The notes beneath the pieces are model-generated. The model was not told where the DNA came from. It saw only the letters and a list, made by a program, of their open reading frames with translations, and did no database searches. A program made the translations under genes and the position numbers. 64,000 nucleotides of DNA from Cotesia glomerata (lineage: Eukaryota > Arthropoda > Insecta > Hymenoptera > Braconidae), in NCBI RefSeq assembly GCF_020080835.1, contig NC_058164.1, forward strand, positions 1,488,001-1,552,000. Direction: 5' to 3'. This document shows, one piece after another, positions 49,129 through 62,558 of the stretch. Position 1 is the stretch's first letter; the number at the start of each line of letters is the position of its first letter.

Positions 49129-52100
49129 GTAAATTTAATTATTTCTCAATTATATCACTGATGCATTATTAATTATTATTATTATTAACTTGGCTTTTAA
49201 TAAATTTATTCGATATTCAATTATCTTTATTTTGTTAGAAAAAAAAATGGATTTTTAAAATTCGTGTCTAAAAATTTAATAAAATAAAATTTTTTAAATT
49301 TGTCCAGTGATAATATTTATACAAACATTGATTTAAAAAAAATTTAATCTATTTTATTATTCTGTAGGTATCAGTAAATTAAATTAAATTGACATCTAAA
49401 TGTAAACAATAAAAACATTTAATATTTAACTGACTGTCATTGTTTCTATACAAACAATGGAGCTTCACTCTTAAATCGGATGTGAATTATCAAACTTTTA
49501 TATTTTATCCTGATAAAATGTCAAGTTCATATGATTTGACGTTTCCTTTTTTGATAAAATGATTAAATTAAATATTTAAGTGAAAATATTTTGAAATAAG
49601 AGTATTAATTTTAATAGCACATTGTAATTAATTTTAAAAACTAAATATATTTATAGTTGACAAATAATTTAATTTTCTTAATAATGATACGTCAAGCTTA
49701 TACCTTAATGCTATCAACCTATAGTATTGTACGGAGAAAACCTCATAATTGTTCAAACTTGGTTATTGTCCAAGTAAAAGCAATTATGTAAGACCGCTTA
49801 CTTTAACAAAACAACTATATATAACGAGGAAAACCGCATCGACGATAGATATATAATGCAGCGTTCACTTAATCTCTTATTTTAATTATTTTGATATATG
49901 CAATTAATTATAAAATCAAACAGTAAAATTAATTGTAAATTCTATGAAATTTTACACTGATGAAAAATTAACTCGATTCAAGAGAAAAAAATCTTGAACC
50001 AAGAACGTTGTATTAGAAATTTAAACTATATTAAATTTCTGTTCTGTCCTTCTAAAAACGATTTACTAATTTTTCAGTCTTTTCATTTAATTATAATCAT
50101 TGAGATCAAATTAAATATAATTATTCCCTGACGTTTTGACTTTTTCATTCTCCTAATTCTTCTTTAAACCATTAATTTAATTGCTATGATTATCTAATAT
50201 AAGTTACTGATTGCTAAGCAAATTGAATTAACTATTAATAAATAGCCTTTTGCCGCCGTTTCCGAAATAATGGTAGCTACAAAATGTATATTAATTAAAT
50301 CAAAAATCATTGTATTTAATTGTTCAAACTACTTTGTAACTATAAATTTATATATAATAACGTAAAAATTTATAAATTATCTACCTGATGTTAAATTAGG
50401 TCTATCTCAAATTAATAAATAAATCTTAAATTAATTATTTAAGAAAGTCGGAAATTCTCATTTTTTCATAAATTTAAACCTATTGATTTTATCTGGTAAA
50501 ATAATTCTTCGTAATTGACTGGAAATTCCCATTCTGGTACACAATATAGAAATAAATTATGGCTTTGTATACCTAGACTATGATTAATACCTGTAGACTC
50601 AACAATTTAAATTCAATTGTTTGTAGGAATTTCCATTCGTTAAAGATCCAGACATATGCTAAATGCTTAAGAAATCTTTTTGCCAATAGCTTTTATAATA
50701 TAATAAGTTTAAAATGTATTTAAGTAACACAATTACAAGATTGTAAATTTAACATTTAGCTTGCGAATAGTTTGGACTTATTTTCTATTTTTTTGCTCCA
50801 AACAACTTACCCTAGTTCAAGATATATTGTAATTATCTGTCTAGCCAGGTACGGAATTTCTAAATTAATGTCTGACTCGACTGAAGGCCTTGCTCTAAAT
50901 TGCTCTACACGGAGAAAAAAATTTTTCTATAGGAACTCTATAGTAGTTAGTTAGTTGTAAAAAGTTCCAGTAGGTTAACGTATTCTTATGGTAACAATAC
51001 CGTTTGGCTCCTGCAACTCTACATCGTTGAGCTCTGAGAGCTAAACGTTATTTACCTCTCACAACTCTACAGGATCGTTCTGAGACTATAACAAATTTTT
51101 GGCAGTCTGCTTAGTAATTTTTTCTTACGATTTAGCATTGATAATTTAATAAATACATGCGGCAGAATGAATTTATATTGCCAACAATAATTGTATATGA
51201 CAAATAAGAATAGTATTATAATAGAACTTATATTACAAATAAAAATTATTTGTAAAATAATAAATAATAGTTTAAAAAAACTAAAAACACGCTTTTTATA
51301 GAAAACCAAACTAAAAAATAGAAAATAAATTTTAATAAATTTAAATTAAGAATAGTGTTAAAAATTTCAATAAATATAAATTAATAATAGTGTAAATAAA
51401 AAAATGTATTTTATTTTAAAAAAAGCGTGGGGTGCTTTTTAAGATATTATCAAAATGATAATCACTCTACTCATATCTGTCAATAAAATATTTATAACTA
51501 TTGACACCATGCACCCCACGCTGTTTTTAAAATAAAATACATTTTTTTATTTACACTATTATTAATTTATATTTATTGAAATTTTTAACACTATTCTTAA
51601 TTTAAATTTATTAAAATTTATTTTCTATTTTTTAGTTTGGTTTTCTATAAAAAGCGTGTTTTTAGTTTTTTTAAACTATTATTTATTTTTTACTTTTTAG
51701 TTTGGTTTATTTATAAAAGCGTGATTTTTTAGTTTTTTTAAACTATTATTTGTTGATTATCAAAAATATTCAGGCGCGCAAATTACCCACGGAGAGTTAC
51801 ATACTGACATACTGACATACTGACAAACTGACATACAAGTGAAGCTAATATAAAGCGTGTAAAAATATGGTCGTCACAAAATTATCTTATTTTCTTAATT
51901 ATACCAATAAATATTGTACATAAAATCACTGCCATGTATGCACAAGAAAAGATAAATAAACGAAAACAAATTTTATTTTGTGTTAAATGGGATCTTTTTA
52001 ATGTATTCCGATAACTTATTACTTATCACAATATATTCAACCAATAAATTAAATTAACAGTCACTGCAAATGAACCTTGAAAAACCATAAATACAAAACT

Positions 52101-55100
52101 GTCCTAACGAAATTCAATTTGACAAAAAAAAAACCTACTTCCTTAAATAAATAAACTGGAAACTTAATTGTCATATATTTTTAATAATATGGATGAGTAA
52201 CAAAATAATTCTGTTTGTCATTTTAGAAGGTTTTGAAATATGTCAGCGCACTCCACTACTGCGCAACGTAGAGCGCTCCCAATTATACCGTTTGGTTCTG
52301 AGAACAATCCCGTAGAGCTCTGAGAGCTCAACAACATTGAGTTACCAGAACTAAATAACATTTTGTAAATGTTATAGTAAACTGTGTATAGTTGTGGTAA
52401 CTCTACAGTTAGGTTACCAGAACGAAATTTTTTTTTCCGTGTACTATTTGTTACCAAATTTTTCATTTCAGAAAATATTTTTGGTTTAAGTAAATTAAAC
52501 TTGATCCAAAAATTTTTTTATCGATGTAAAATAACAGAAAAAGTAAATTTTATTAATTAATAAATTGTTCAAGCCATTAATTTTTTATAAAAGCTCAACT
52601 AATATAATTGACTTCATAACACAACTTTTAAAAAATATGTCTATCATATAGTAGTATATAAATCTTTATTTCTTAATTACCTCCTTGTCAGGGAGCTCTG
52701 GAATATTTTACCGATAAATAAAACTCTCGTTTTTTCATATTTACTTTCTCAAGTCTTATCCTTAAATTACTTTATCATATCCATCTCTCGACCTTCATAA
52801 ATCAAAATATTATTTCCTACGCTGTCCAAAAGATCCCAATGAAAATTTAACCGGAAAAACGGAGCATTTGATAAACCTAGAAAGAAATTAAATTCACAGC
52901 ATGCTTCAGAAATTTATTAATTTAAGTCAAGATCATATGAACCAATTAATTTCAACTAAACAGTGACTGCTAACCTAAAATTTATTGCCAAATTTTTAAA
53001 CTTTAGTCAGCTAATTTAGAAAAATTTTTCTAGGATATTACCAGTTGTTATTATTAGAATAACTGGTTTTTTTCTTTATCTATTACACTACGAACTTGTA
53101 AAGATACCGATGTGTAGGTCACTAACCATTCATGCATGATCCATATAAAGTACATGATCCATATGTAATATGCCGTACACGAAAGCATCTTAATGCTTGC
53201 ACGTCAACTATATTATAATTAATGATCTGGTGCTAAATTGTTCAAGATTTATTGTTATTTAACTTTTTAACTTTCTTGTCATAAAAATTTAAAGTCTTTA
53301 CAAAAAAAAAAGATTTGTTTTGATCGAAGTTTTATCAAATATGAAAATTTTAAAGTCTTCAATAAAAAAAAATCTTTGAATTTTAAATAAAAATAAAATC
53401 AGAAAAACTCTATAAAAATTTCAAAGTTTATCATTTTTGACAAGCAAAACTAGGGCTTCATGCATCACCCTCAACTTTTCGTTGAGCGTGTTTGGCAGAA
53501 TAACAAAATCCTCAATAAACTCGGACCCAGTTTTAAGAACATCAGTGATACCCTAGTTAACTTATCCATAACTGTTGCCAAAACATAAATAATGTAAAGG
53601 AAATAAAAACTTTCATGAAACACAAAATAATTTTATTGAGTATCTTCGACAGCATTGTGAAAGATGATAACTGATTTTTTTACCAATTTAAACTTTTTAC
53701 ACTCAGAATATTGTTAATATTATTCAAATAATACTATTGAAGATTACAATCTTGTTATATTTTATTCCACGTCACATTTCTATTTTATTCAATAACTTCT
53801 TCTTCCAATAGGAATAAGATTTAACTGAAAAAAAGTGGTCGACTTTATCACCCAGTACATAATCATTAAAGTTTTTTCACCTCTTACGAATAAAAAATAT
53901 ATTATATCCCATCGTGACATTATTTTTTTGTCCGTTTTTTTTTTCATCGCTGAAATTTAGCTTTTCCCGTTTTTCACGTCTCCTTATTCGTCCATTTTTT
54001 TCGAATTATTTCTCTCGTTTCTAAAATAAAAAATTACTAGATTATGGTAATGATAAGAATAATTTTTCTACCAACTATCTTTTTATGGTTGTATGGAATT
54101 ACGTAAAGCATATTATTAAAAGTAAAAAAAATTAAATTATATAATAAAAGTATTTTCGCATTTGCATAAATTTATATATCTACAACGAGTAAATAAGTGG
54201 ATGAAAAGCGCTTTGTAAGAACGGGGAAGAGGGTGTGGGTAATGAGTAGAACATTCAGACACGTACATCTATTCATTTTGTGGCTTTTGCCGAATACGCG
54301 GTTAGCATTGTCGGGTTAGTTGGGAAATACACTTTCATACAATATAACACAATAATATAATACAGCACAATAACTTGGCTCTTTCCAAATGATCGAGATC
54401 ACGAGTTAACCTCTCGCGGAAAATTCAACGATGCATATTCACATTGATAGGATGAACTATTCTTGCGGTGACGAGTTTACGGTTCTCTGAAATTGCCGTT
54501 TTCATTGGAATTTGATTTGTCTATTGATGCGATGCATCAGTCACAGATACGGTCGCTAAATTGTCATTCGATACAATGAAGAACTTTCTACAAGCTCAAA
54601 CTCACATACAAGTATAAATATATATCTGTAACTCTTTACTAATTAAGCTATTAACTATGATTTAAATCAAAGATTAGATTATCGCTAATCAAATATTTGT
54701 TTGATATTATTTGTCAAATAAATAAATATTAATCATTGAATGAATCGCTCTATTTTACGATTTCCATTTTATTAAATTATTATAAACGTTATTTTTTTAA
54801 AAGTGTTCTTTTGTGTTAAGACTAGATCTTTTAATTATTTATCAAACTTGGAGATTAAAAGAATATTTTAAAGCTTAATTTTTTTATTTTTGATGAAAAA
54901 TAATAAAAAAATTTTTTTATCAAAAAAAATTGTTAAAAAAAACTTTTCGTTGAAAAAAAAAATCTGACCTAATAGTTTGATATTTAATAGCTGACTAGAT
55001 GAGACATTAAGCTGTAGGAAGATCGGGGCAACGAGCAAAGTGTGTGTGCCGACACACGAGCGCCAAAAGCTTCATCCATACTTAATTCATTCATAAATAA

Positions 55101-58100
55101 ATATATTATACATCTTATTATATCATAAATCACATATCATTAAATTATCATGTATTTTATTTTTTAGTGGTGTTTTTTTGTGTTAAGACTAGATCTCTAC
55201 TAATTATTTATCAAACTTGAAGATTAAAATAATATTTTAAAGCTTAATTTTTTCGCTTTTGACAAAAAATAAAAAAAAAAGTTTGGAAAATCCAAAAGTG
55301 CACGATTCATAAAGCTCATTTAATTATGAAATATTAATAAAATAAAAAATGTGAAAAAAATATATAAAACAGTTAAAATAGCACGATAATGCGTACGCGC
55401 CTCTTGTGGGATAAATGTACACAATATATATAAATATACAGTCTTATGGTTTTTGTTTTATTTTATTAATTGTACATAAACGACACTGAATTATCTAGCC
55501 ATTCGCATTCGATGACCTACAATTTTTCCAAAGAATTAAAAAAAAAAAAATTTAACTCAATTAATGGATTTTTTCGCAAGTTACAGTGTTTCCGAAGTTT
55601 CATACATGACGGACAGGAAAATTTTTTGATCTATTTTGATGTTTTTTCCGTTTCTACTGCACTAAATTAATTTTTTAAAAGTGTTAAATTAATCTCCATT
55701 AAATTATCTTGGCAATAGTATACAAAATATCTCAATTCCGTCAACTAACAAGACTATAATAATAAAAAAGTTTGGAAAATCCAAAAGTGCACGCCTCATA
55801 ATCTCATTTTTCACAATAAAATTGATTAAAATAAAATATAAAAAGTAAAATAATAAAAAACAGAAAACTCTGTTATGGTTTAGTGGCGCCATAACTCTAC
55901 GGTGAGGAAAAAAAATACTATAATAAAATGTATCGATAGATATACAAAAAAATCCACAGTCATATATTAGTTTTTTATAAATAATAATTTAACGACAGTG
56001 AATATTTCGAGAAAACTGTTTTTTTTTTTTTTAAATGTCGAGAGTAGAGCACAACCTCAACGCTTCGCTTATGAGTCGTGCAAAATAGTTGCCGAAATGA
56101 GGCGAAAAAAATTTTTTGATCGTAAAGCACTCTCTGATGCCTCGCATCAAGAGTCATGCAAAAAATTTTTTTATCAAAAAAAATTAATAAAAACTTTTCA
56201 TTGAAAAAAAAAATCTGACATAATAGTTTGATATTTAATAGTTGACTAGATGAAACATTAAGCTGTGAGAAGGTTGGGGCAACGAGCAAAGTGTGTGTGC
56301 CGACACACAAGCGGCAAAAGCTTCATCCACTTAACTCATTCTTAAATAAATATATCATGTAAAAAAAAAAACGTCTGATTATATTATATTATTAAAAAGA
56401 GTAAATGCAAATATATATTTCCACAATAAAATATCATTGTTCGTTAAAAAATTATTTTATCACGATATTGTATGAAATATTTACTCAGATTGACTAGTTC
56501 TTGTTAAATTAACACTGCTGAACTATAACGATCGAAATTAAAGTTAATTCAATGAATCAATACTTCTTCGTAGTATAGAAGTGAGTAATGGCCGACTTTT
56601 TTCGCACGGGTAACTAATGGAAAGCAATCATCTCAATGTCAGACAATTAAATACGCATTAAGCTCTTGACTGAGAAAATATTGATTTAAGAGTAAAATGG
56701 TTGATTCTCAGAATTATTGTTATTAAATATTAAAAAATTCTATCGTACATCAAACAAAAATGTCATTGGCATTTGTTTACTTCCACCGTTTTGAATTCTG
56801 TAGACACAAAAAGTGAATAATCAATTATTGAAATTTTATTTGAGTTGGCGATTCAATTCGCTTACAAATTGAAGAACAAACAAACTAAAACTTTTATTTT
56901 TGCCAAGCCATGAGACTTTTGAAATAGGAAAATAGTAATCTGCACATGTTGAGCCGCAAGAGTTTTCGTTCGAGGATTTAGTAACACCCAACTTAAGCAG
57001 GGATAAGACCGATGAAAAAGGTTCCAGCAAAGATGTCGTTAAGTTTGTTTTATTTTGGATTCACTTAACATTTCGTTTAAGCGATGGGAAAATATTTTAC
57101 TTCTGAAGTTAATTGAATTTTTATAAAGTTTTTAATTTTTTGTCCAATTTAATCCAACGATTAATTACAAATTCTTGCTTATAAAGGTTCGCTTTTATAC
57201 TGTATGCATAGTTATTAGTCAACAATTTTAAATGTAAGCAATTTCAATTAAAAACTGTTTAATATAATAATAAATTTGAAATATGCAATGTCCAAGAAAA
57301 TTCAAAGTTACAGAGTCAAGATGAATTTAACATAAAGCTAACATACAATCTTAAGATTAAGTGTATTTCTTGTGTTCTGTATTACATAACTGTGATAGAT
57401 CACATATCATGTCGGAATTTTATTTATGGTTTACAGAAAGTCAGCGGAAAATAAGATGCTAGAAAAATATAAGAATTGCCGAGTCACGTTGAGATTATAA
57501 AATACAAAATCACAACTGAGGATATTCTCTTTTTTGCTGCAGCTATGTTATTTTATTTATTATTGAATAATTAATTTTTAATCTTTATTTATTTATTTGT
57601 AAAGAAACATCTTCGGTAATTTACAACAATATGTTATATTTTCATGTGTAGAATGTTTAGTAATGATTTTATACAATAAATAGCATCGTCAAAGAGAAGA
57701 TAGATTTGAGAAATTTAAGAAATTAAAAAAATTTTATAATAAAAATTATTTTTTAAAAAACTATTAATTTGATAATTTATCAAATTTTTTCAGTCCAATT
57801 TATTGCGGCGGAGAATTATTGAAAACTGTCCAATTGGCAGAAGTGTTTTCCGATAGTAAAACTTTTGTCGATCTTTATCAACTGCACGATCCGTCAGTGA
57901 CCTTGACCAAGTAAGTTATAAAATGATATAATATGACATCAATTCTAATAACAGTAACTATAACTCTTGTTTGATTCTTTATTACAAAATCAAATAAAAA
58001 TAGTAGATAAAAACATTAATACTCTAAACAATTATCTCATCATAATATTTACAAATCAGATTATTTTCTTATCTTAAATAAATTTCTAGTAATTTAATTA

Positions 58101-61100
58101 AATATTTATTTTGAAAGATAGAAATACGTCTTTATTTATTTAAACTTGACATTAAAATAATTATAATTACATATTACTAATTCTAATTTTTATTTGTTTA
58201 ATTTCAATTCACTATCAAAAATTAAACATAATGATGGATATTTTGTACATAAAAAATATGATAAAATTTATTGCAATAGAAAAAGATGATATTTATAAAC
58301 ATAAAAAAACTTTGTTCACTTTATTAGCACTCTTCAATTGTTGAAGTGTAGTTTTATCGTTCGATTTTACGCTTCAGCACATAAATTGGTATCGATACTA
58401 TCTTTCACTTTTTCACCGTTCTTCATACTAATTCCCATTTCTTTGATGTATATGTCGTTGGAAATAAACAAAAACGCCCTTTTGTAGTCAATCGAATTTT
58501 TCGCGTAAAAAAAGTTTGATTGAATATTTACATAGCAATAAAAATCAGTAACAATTGCTTTAACTTTTTACATATTTGTTTACTATTATTGATTGAATAA
58601 AAATAAATATTGAGTCTCAATTGTGTACTTTCAGTATTTTTTTTTAATAAATATTTTCATACTTTGAATGAAAAAATAATTATATAAATATATTTACTGA
58701 AATAAAATAAACAATAACGTTTTGAACTATTTTAGTTTCGAAAAGCTCATGTCGGCAACAGGAGGTAAGCCGAATAAAACGCAAGTCTCGAAGTTCGTAA
58801 CAGAAAACTTCCATAGAAGCATTGACGTACTACCTTGGACGCCGCCTGATTGGCAATCAACCCCCGCAATACTTAAGCGCATCCAGGACCCGAAATTTCG
58901 TGGATGGGCCAATCATTTAAACAACGTCTGGCTGAATTTATCCCGGCAAATGTCACCGGATATAATAGCGCGGCCGGAAAGATTCAGTTCTATTCCTCTT
59001 GAAAATGGATTTATTGTCCCTGGTGGAAGATTTCAAGGTTCGTATTATATCGATTTCGAATAAATTTATATATTTATTTACTGCGGAGTACTTTATAAAA
59101 AAGTGTTGCCGCTCCTTTATTCAATAAAATAGTGAATTGCGAAGAAAGAGACGTTTCTTATTCCTATTTATTGCAGAAATTTACTACTGGGACAGTTATT
59201 GGGTTCTTGAAGGACTTCTTCTCTCTGGTATGAAAGAAACGGCAAAAGGAATCATTTTAAATTTCATATCTATGGTGAATAGATTTGGCTTTATTCCAAA
59301 TGGTGCTAGAGTTTATTATTTGATGAGAAGTCAGCCTCCTTTACTTATTCCAATGGTAAGTTTTGAACTTCTTAATTTTTATTATCTTGTGAAACTTTAA
59401 AATTTAATAACAATCAGAATTTTAATAATCTCTGAAATCTTTCGACTTATTGGAATATTTATCAAAGTAAAATGCACATATATTTTTTAAAGTATGGTTA
59501 GTAAGATTTTTTTTAACTTGCAAAAGTTATTATTACATTGATTTTAAAATTGATATTTAAAAAAGTTAGACTGGAGATTGATTTAAGTTTTTTTTTTTAT
59601 TTTTTTTTTTTTTTTTTTTTTGATAAATTAACTCCTTTAAAAGTTTTTTAAAGTTGAGATTTAATTTTTAATAAAAGTTTTGATTTTTTTATTTAAATAT
59701 TTTGAATTATATTTTTTAAGCGTATTATATTAAAGAAAATTAAAAAAATTAAAGTATATTTTACAATTAATTTTTATGTTTAAAAATTAATAATAATATT
59801 TTTACTATTTTTTAAGCTTCTTTTGAATTTGTAAAAGTCATTTATATTATTAAAAGAATAAGAAAAATTTTGTCTCTAGGATAGTCATATGATAAAATTG
59901 TTTTTTTTTAGGGAAATTTAGTAACATTGCAAAGGTCTTAACACAAATTTGTGCCTTTTCAAAGTTTGATATCATTCTATCGATAGTCAATTTATGATGA
60001 TAAGTATTTAGACTGAATTCAAAAATGCTTTATCTCTAGATACATAATTAAAAAATTACCTTGTATCTTGTGAAATATTGACATTTTTAAAGATATAAGC
60101 TCATCTCGATGTTTCACTCGTCGAGACCTTTCATTTGAATACCCACATCAATTTTTCATATATTTATATATATTATATATATGTATATATGAAAAATATA
60201 TCAAAATGCATGTGAGTACTCAAATGAAAGCTCTTGACAAATGTAACATCGGGATGAGCTTATATCTTTAAAAATGTCAATAATTAAGAAATGACCTTGT
60301 ATCTCGTGAGCTATTGATATTTTAAAAGATATAAGCTCACTTCGAAATTACACTTATCGAGACCTTTCATTTAAGTACCTACATCAATGTTTCATATATT
60401 TATATATGTATATATAAAAAATATATCAAAATGCATGTGGGTACTCAAATGAAAGCTTTTGATGAGTGTAACATCGGGATGAGTTTATATTTTTAAAAAC
60501 GTTAATAGTTAAAAAAGCACAGTGCAATTTAACAAAAGTCATTATTTAATAAAGCAAAATTTTATTTATTTGTAGTTCACAAGTCACGGCAGTCACATAG
60601 TGACTGCAAGGTTGCTAATCAATACATTAATTTCAAAATTAACATCTATAAGTTAAACTAAAGATTGATTTAAGTTTTTTTTTTTTTTTTTTGATAAATT
60701 AACTCCTTTAAAAGTTTCTAAAAGTAAAGATTTAACTAAGTAGTAAAACTCTAGATTTTTATCTTTAATCATCTTGAAACATTTTTTTAACTGCATTATT
60801 AAAAAAAAATTAAAATTAAATGATATTTAGTTTATTTTCATCTTCAATACATAAAAAAAAAACAATAACATCATTAAAAGACACTAATGAACGAATATGT
60901 ATAATAAAAAAAATGAAATGATGCATTTACAAAGTAGTAACCACAACTACGAATAAAAGTGACCTTACATAAAATTTATGTATGAGTCTCTGGGTAGAAA
61001 TAGGATAGTCCCCAGAGTGTGAAACCAGAGGCCGTTGTCCTAGAATCTAATATCTCCCAAGCTTCCAGAATTCACATTAATTCTTTTCTACTCTTTGCTT

Positions 61101-62558
61101 CTTCACTTCTACTTTGATATTTTTTCTGTAGCTTCCTAGTTTATCTGTCTTTCAAACAAAAAAAAAGTCTGGGCGTGTAACTAGTAAAAAAGTTCCTTGA
61201 ATTAATAAGCAATTAATTCAATCCTCGTTCACAGATTCTAATTAACGTTTGAATATACTTAAATCTAGTTTATCTCAGCAAAAGTAGTCAAGCCAATAAT
61301 TCCAAATTGTAATAAATTTCAGGTTGTATATTTATTTCGAATTTATGCTGATGAGCGTAAAATTTTGTTCTAGCATTATTTACTTTTTTATTAAAATTTT
61401 TATACGCGTAAAATTTATGAGATAAAGGGAGCCAAGTTATTTTAGTAGAGAATAAACAGTGGATAACTTGCCAAGAGTGGTGATAGCAACGGAAATTGTA
61501 ATGCAAGCTGGTGAATGGCACGTATAATGTTGCTATCAAGAGCAATACTTGTAAAATGTTTGCATGAATGTCAAACATATAATATCGGATTTCAGTTTAT
61601 AGAATCGAGCTTTTCTCAACAAACCTTCATGTCACGTAATAATATGTTGACAGTAACAGTCATGTGATACCAATGTTTGTTACACTCTATATTTGTCACT
61701 ACATATGTACTGCAATACCATTTCAAAAAGATAATTTACCATGATGGTAATTGATTACACGGGATTATTTTCATTAAACGACATTAAGTACTTTTTTTTA
61801 TCGTTATTCGGAAACTAATCCTTTAAATGAACTCGCTGTGTAATAAAATCGTTGGTAGAGTCAAACTTATGTGTCTTTGTCGTATCACGGGTTATTACTT
61901 CAATAAAAGTTCTAATTTAATTAGTTTTTTATTCTCGACATAAAGTACAATTGACGCTAGTGACTTCACCATTATTCTTTGCATCTATTTATAGCGTATG
62001 TACATGATTTAAAATAAAAATTTAACATTTTATAAATTCAATTATAAAAACTTTGATTTGATTCGTAAATTTAAATTTAAAAACTTTTTCAAACAAATTA
62101 ATAGAGCAAAAGTACATAAATATATATTTGTATGAAATTTTATAATTATTATCAATCATACAATGAATTTGGTTGGAAAAATTTACTTTCAATTAAACTT
62201 TGATTAAAAGTTTTAAACAATAAAAAAAAACTTTTTTCCATTTAATTTTTAAACTTTTCACAGTAAATTTATTAGTTTTTAAATTATTTTTATTATTACT
62301 CTTTTATTGATTTACACAAGGTATGATTCAATATTTTTCCCAAAATAAATAAATAAATGAATACTTTTTGTTCCAGGTTGAAAAGTATTTAGAAGCTACT
62401 GGTGATATAAAATTCCTGTCAGATAATTTACTAACACTCGAAAAAGAATTCGCTTTCTTTGTACGTGAAAAAACAGTAGAAGTCACGAAGAACAATAAAA
62501 CTCATATAATGGCACGCTATGTAGTCAACAGTGACGGCCCACGTCCAGAAAGTTATCG
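49031..62558 (+). CDS. Treh: Trehalase (GH37), secreted form likely; 5' half, five exons, runs off the window
   Basis: Alpha,alpha-trehalase, which hydrolyses trehalose, the main insect haemolymph sugar, to glucose. Five exons join in frame: 49031-49128, 57794-57910, 58736-59037, 59177-59355, 62377-62558, giving 292 complete codons plus two bases. Seen: hydrophobic N-terminus MFSLILLLTAGLACQANA with likely cleavage after A18; SPIYCGGELL at 33-42; DSKTFVD at 53-59; GH37 signature 1 PGGRFQEIYYWDSY at 167-180; RSQPPLLIPM at 223-232; DGPRPESYR at 285-293. Family knowledge: three arginines are essential in insect trehalase; R170, R223 and R288 occupy those motifs. The catalytic Asp and Glu, signature 2 and any C-terminal membrane segment lie past the window; family members are about 550-650 residues. 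Whether it is the soluble or membrane-bound type cannot be decided. The start is the ATG opening the signal peptide. No stop or frameshift was seen. Confidence 0.95.
51245..51705. repeat. Near-perfect inverted repeat, about 185-bp arms
   Basis: Left arm about 51245-51435, right arm about 51515-51705: matching words include AAAAACACGCTTTTTATAG / CTATAAAAAGCGTGTTTTT and AGCGTGGGGTGC / GCACCCCACGCT. The spacer is about 80 bases. Very few differences are visible, so the structure looks young. A third, partial copy of the outer arm lies at about 51685-51750. Confidence 0.85.
51795..51840 (+). repeat. CATACTGA short tandem repeat
   Basis: ACATACTGA is repeated three times followed by ACAAACTGACATACA: an 8-base period for about five units, at the right side of the hairpin region in the 50908-52441 element. 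Confidence 0.75.
52442..54799. other. Trehalase intron 1, middle part
   Basis: Intronic, AT-rich. 54200-54600 is noticeably more balanced in composition, without ORF or repeat; it could hold an intronic regulatory element, but no motif supports that. Confidence 0.5.
54800..56360 (+). repeat. Composite repeat block in trehalase intron 1
   Basis: Three repeated segments are interleaved. Unit X (GTGTTAAGACTAGATCT onward, about 100 bp) at 54800-54905 and 55166-55275. Unit Y (about 200 bp, with ATCTGACCTAATAGTTTG and GTGTGTGCCGACACAC) at 54915-55110 and 56160-56360. Unit Z (GTTTGGAAAATCCAAAAGTG) at 55278 and 55768. Unit Z also occurs inverted at 25183-25225 inside another transposon. Probably remnants of the same transposon family as 24550-26789. 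Confidence 0.7.
57794..57910 (+). CDS. Treh: Treh coding exon 2
   Basis: Acceptor TTTTTTCAG, donor CAA|GTAAGT. Completes Ser33 and encodes the conserved IYCGG and DSKTFVD segments near the N-terminus of GH37 enzymes. Too short to stand out as an ORF; found by matching the family and the phase. Intron 2 (57911-58735) is 825 nt. Confidence 0.93.
58736..59037 (+). CDS. Treh: Treh coding exon 3
   Basis: Acceptor CTATTTTAG. Encodes residues 73-172, including VLPWTPPDW and the start of signature 1 (PGGRFQ). The donor is G|GTTCGT, weak after the GT, but it is the only position that joins in frame to the EIYYWDSY half of the signature in the next exon. Intron 3 (59038-59176) is only 139 nt. Confidence 0.95.
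59177..59355 (+). CDS. Treh: Treh coding exon 4
   Basis: Acceptor TTTATTGCAG, donor ATG|GTAAGT. Completes Glu173 and encodes residues 174-232: the second half of signature 1, WVLEGLLLSGM, and the substrate-pocket motif RSQPPLLIPM. Intron 4 (59356-62376, 3,021 nt) contains a non-autonomous Helitron. Confidence 0.96.
59841..60618 (+). mobile_element. Non-autonomous Helitron (HelN copy 2) in trehalase intron 4, 778 bp
   Basis: Full-length relative of 2692-3480 in the same orientation. The 5' end has TT for TC; the 3' end is the perfect hairpin GCAGTCACATAGTGACTGC, AAGGTTG and CTAA|T. Both internal palindromes are present (about 60089-60260 and 60325-60490), the second with a shortened centre. 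It lies wholly within an intron. Confidence 0.88.
62377..62558 (+). CDS. Treh: Treh coding exon 5 (last visible)
   Basis: Acceptor TTGTTCCAG. Encodes residues 233-292 and two bases of codon 293, including the conserved GPRPESYR. The donor is CG|GTTTGT. The next family segment (EDY..., then the catalytic Asp region) is not found between 62559 and 64000, so intron 5 must be longer than 1.4 kb. Confidence 0.93.

Larger units (their letters stand above)
50908..52441. mobile_element. 1,534-bp TIR element in trehalase intron 1
   Basis: TA|CACGGAGAAAAAAATTT and AAATTTTTTTTTCCGTG|TA, sharing its terminal words with element B at 28409. The inner borders carry AGCTCTGAGAGCT-type repeats (about 51030 and 52315) and GTTACCAG words. 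It contains a long hairpin (51245-51705) and a short CATACTGA repeat array near 51800. Confidence 0.72.

Noticed and set aside
55975..56310. 111-codon minus-strand frame in trehalase intron 1
   Set aside because: Falls in the composite repeat block; its translation is low-complexity (runs of F and K) and follows repeat unit Y.
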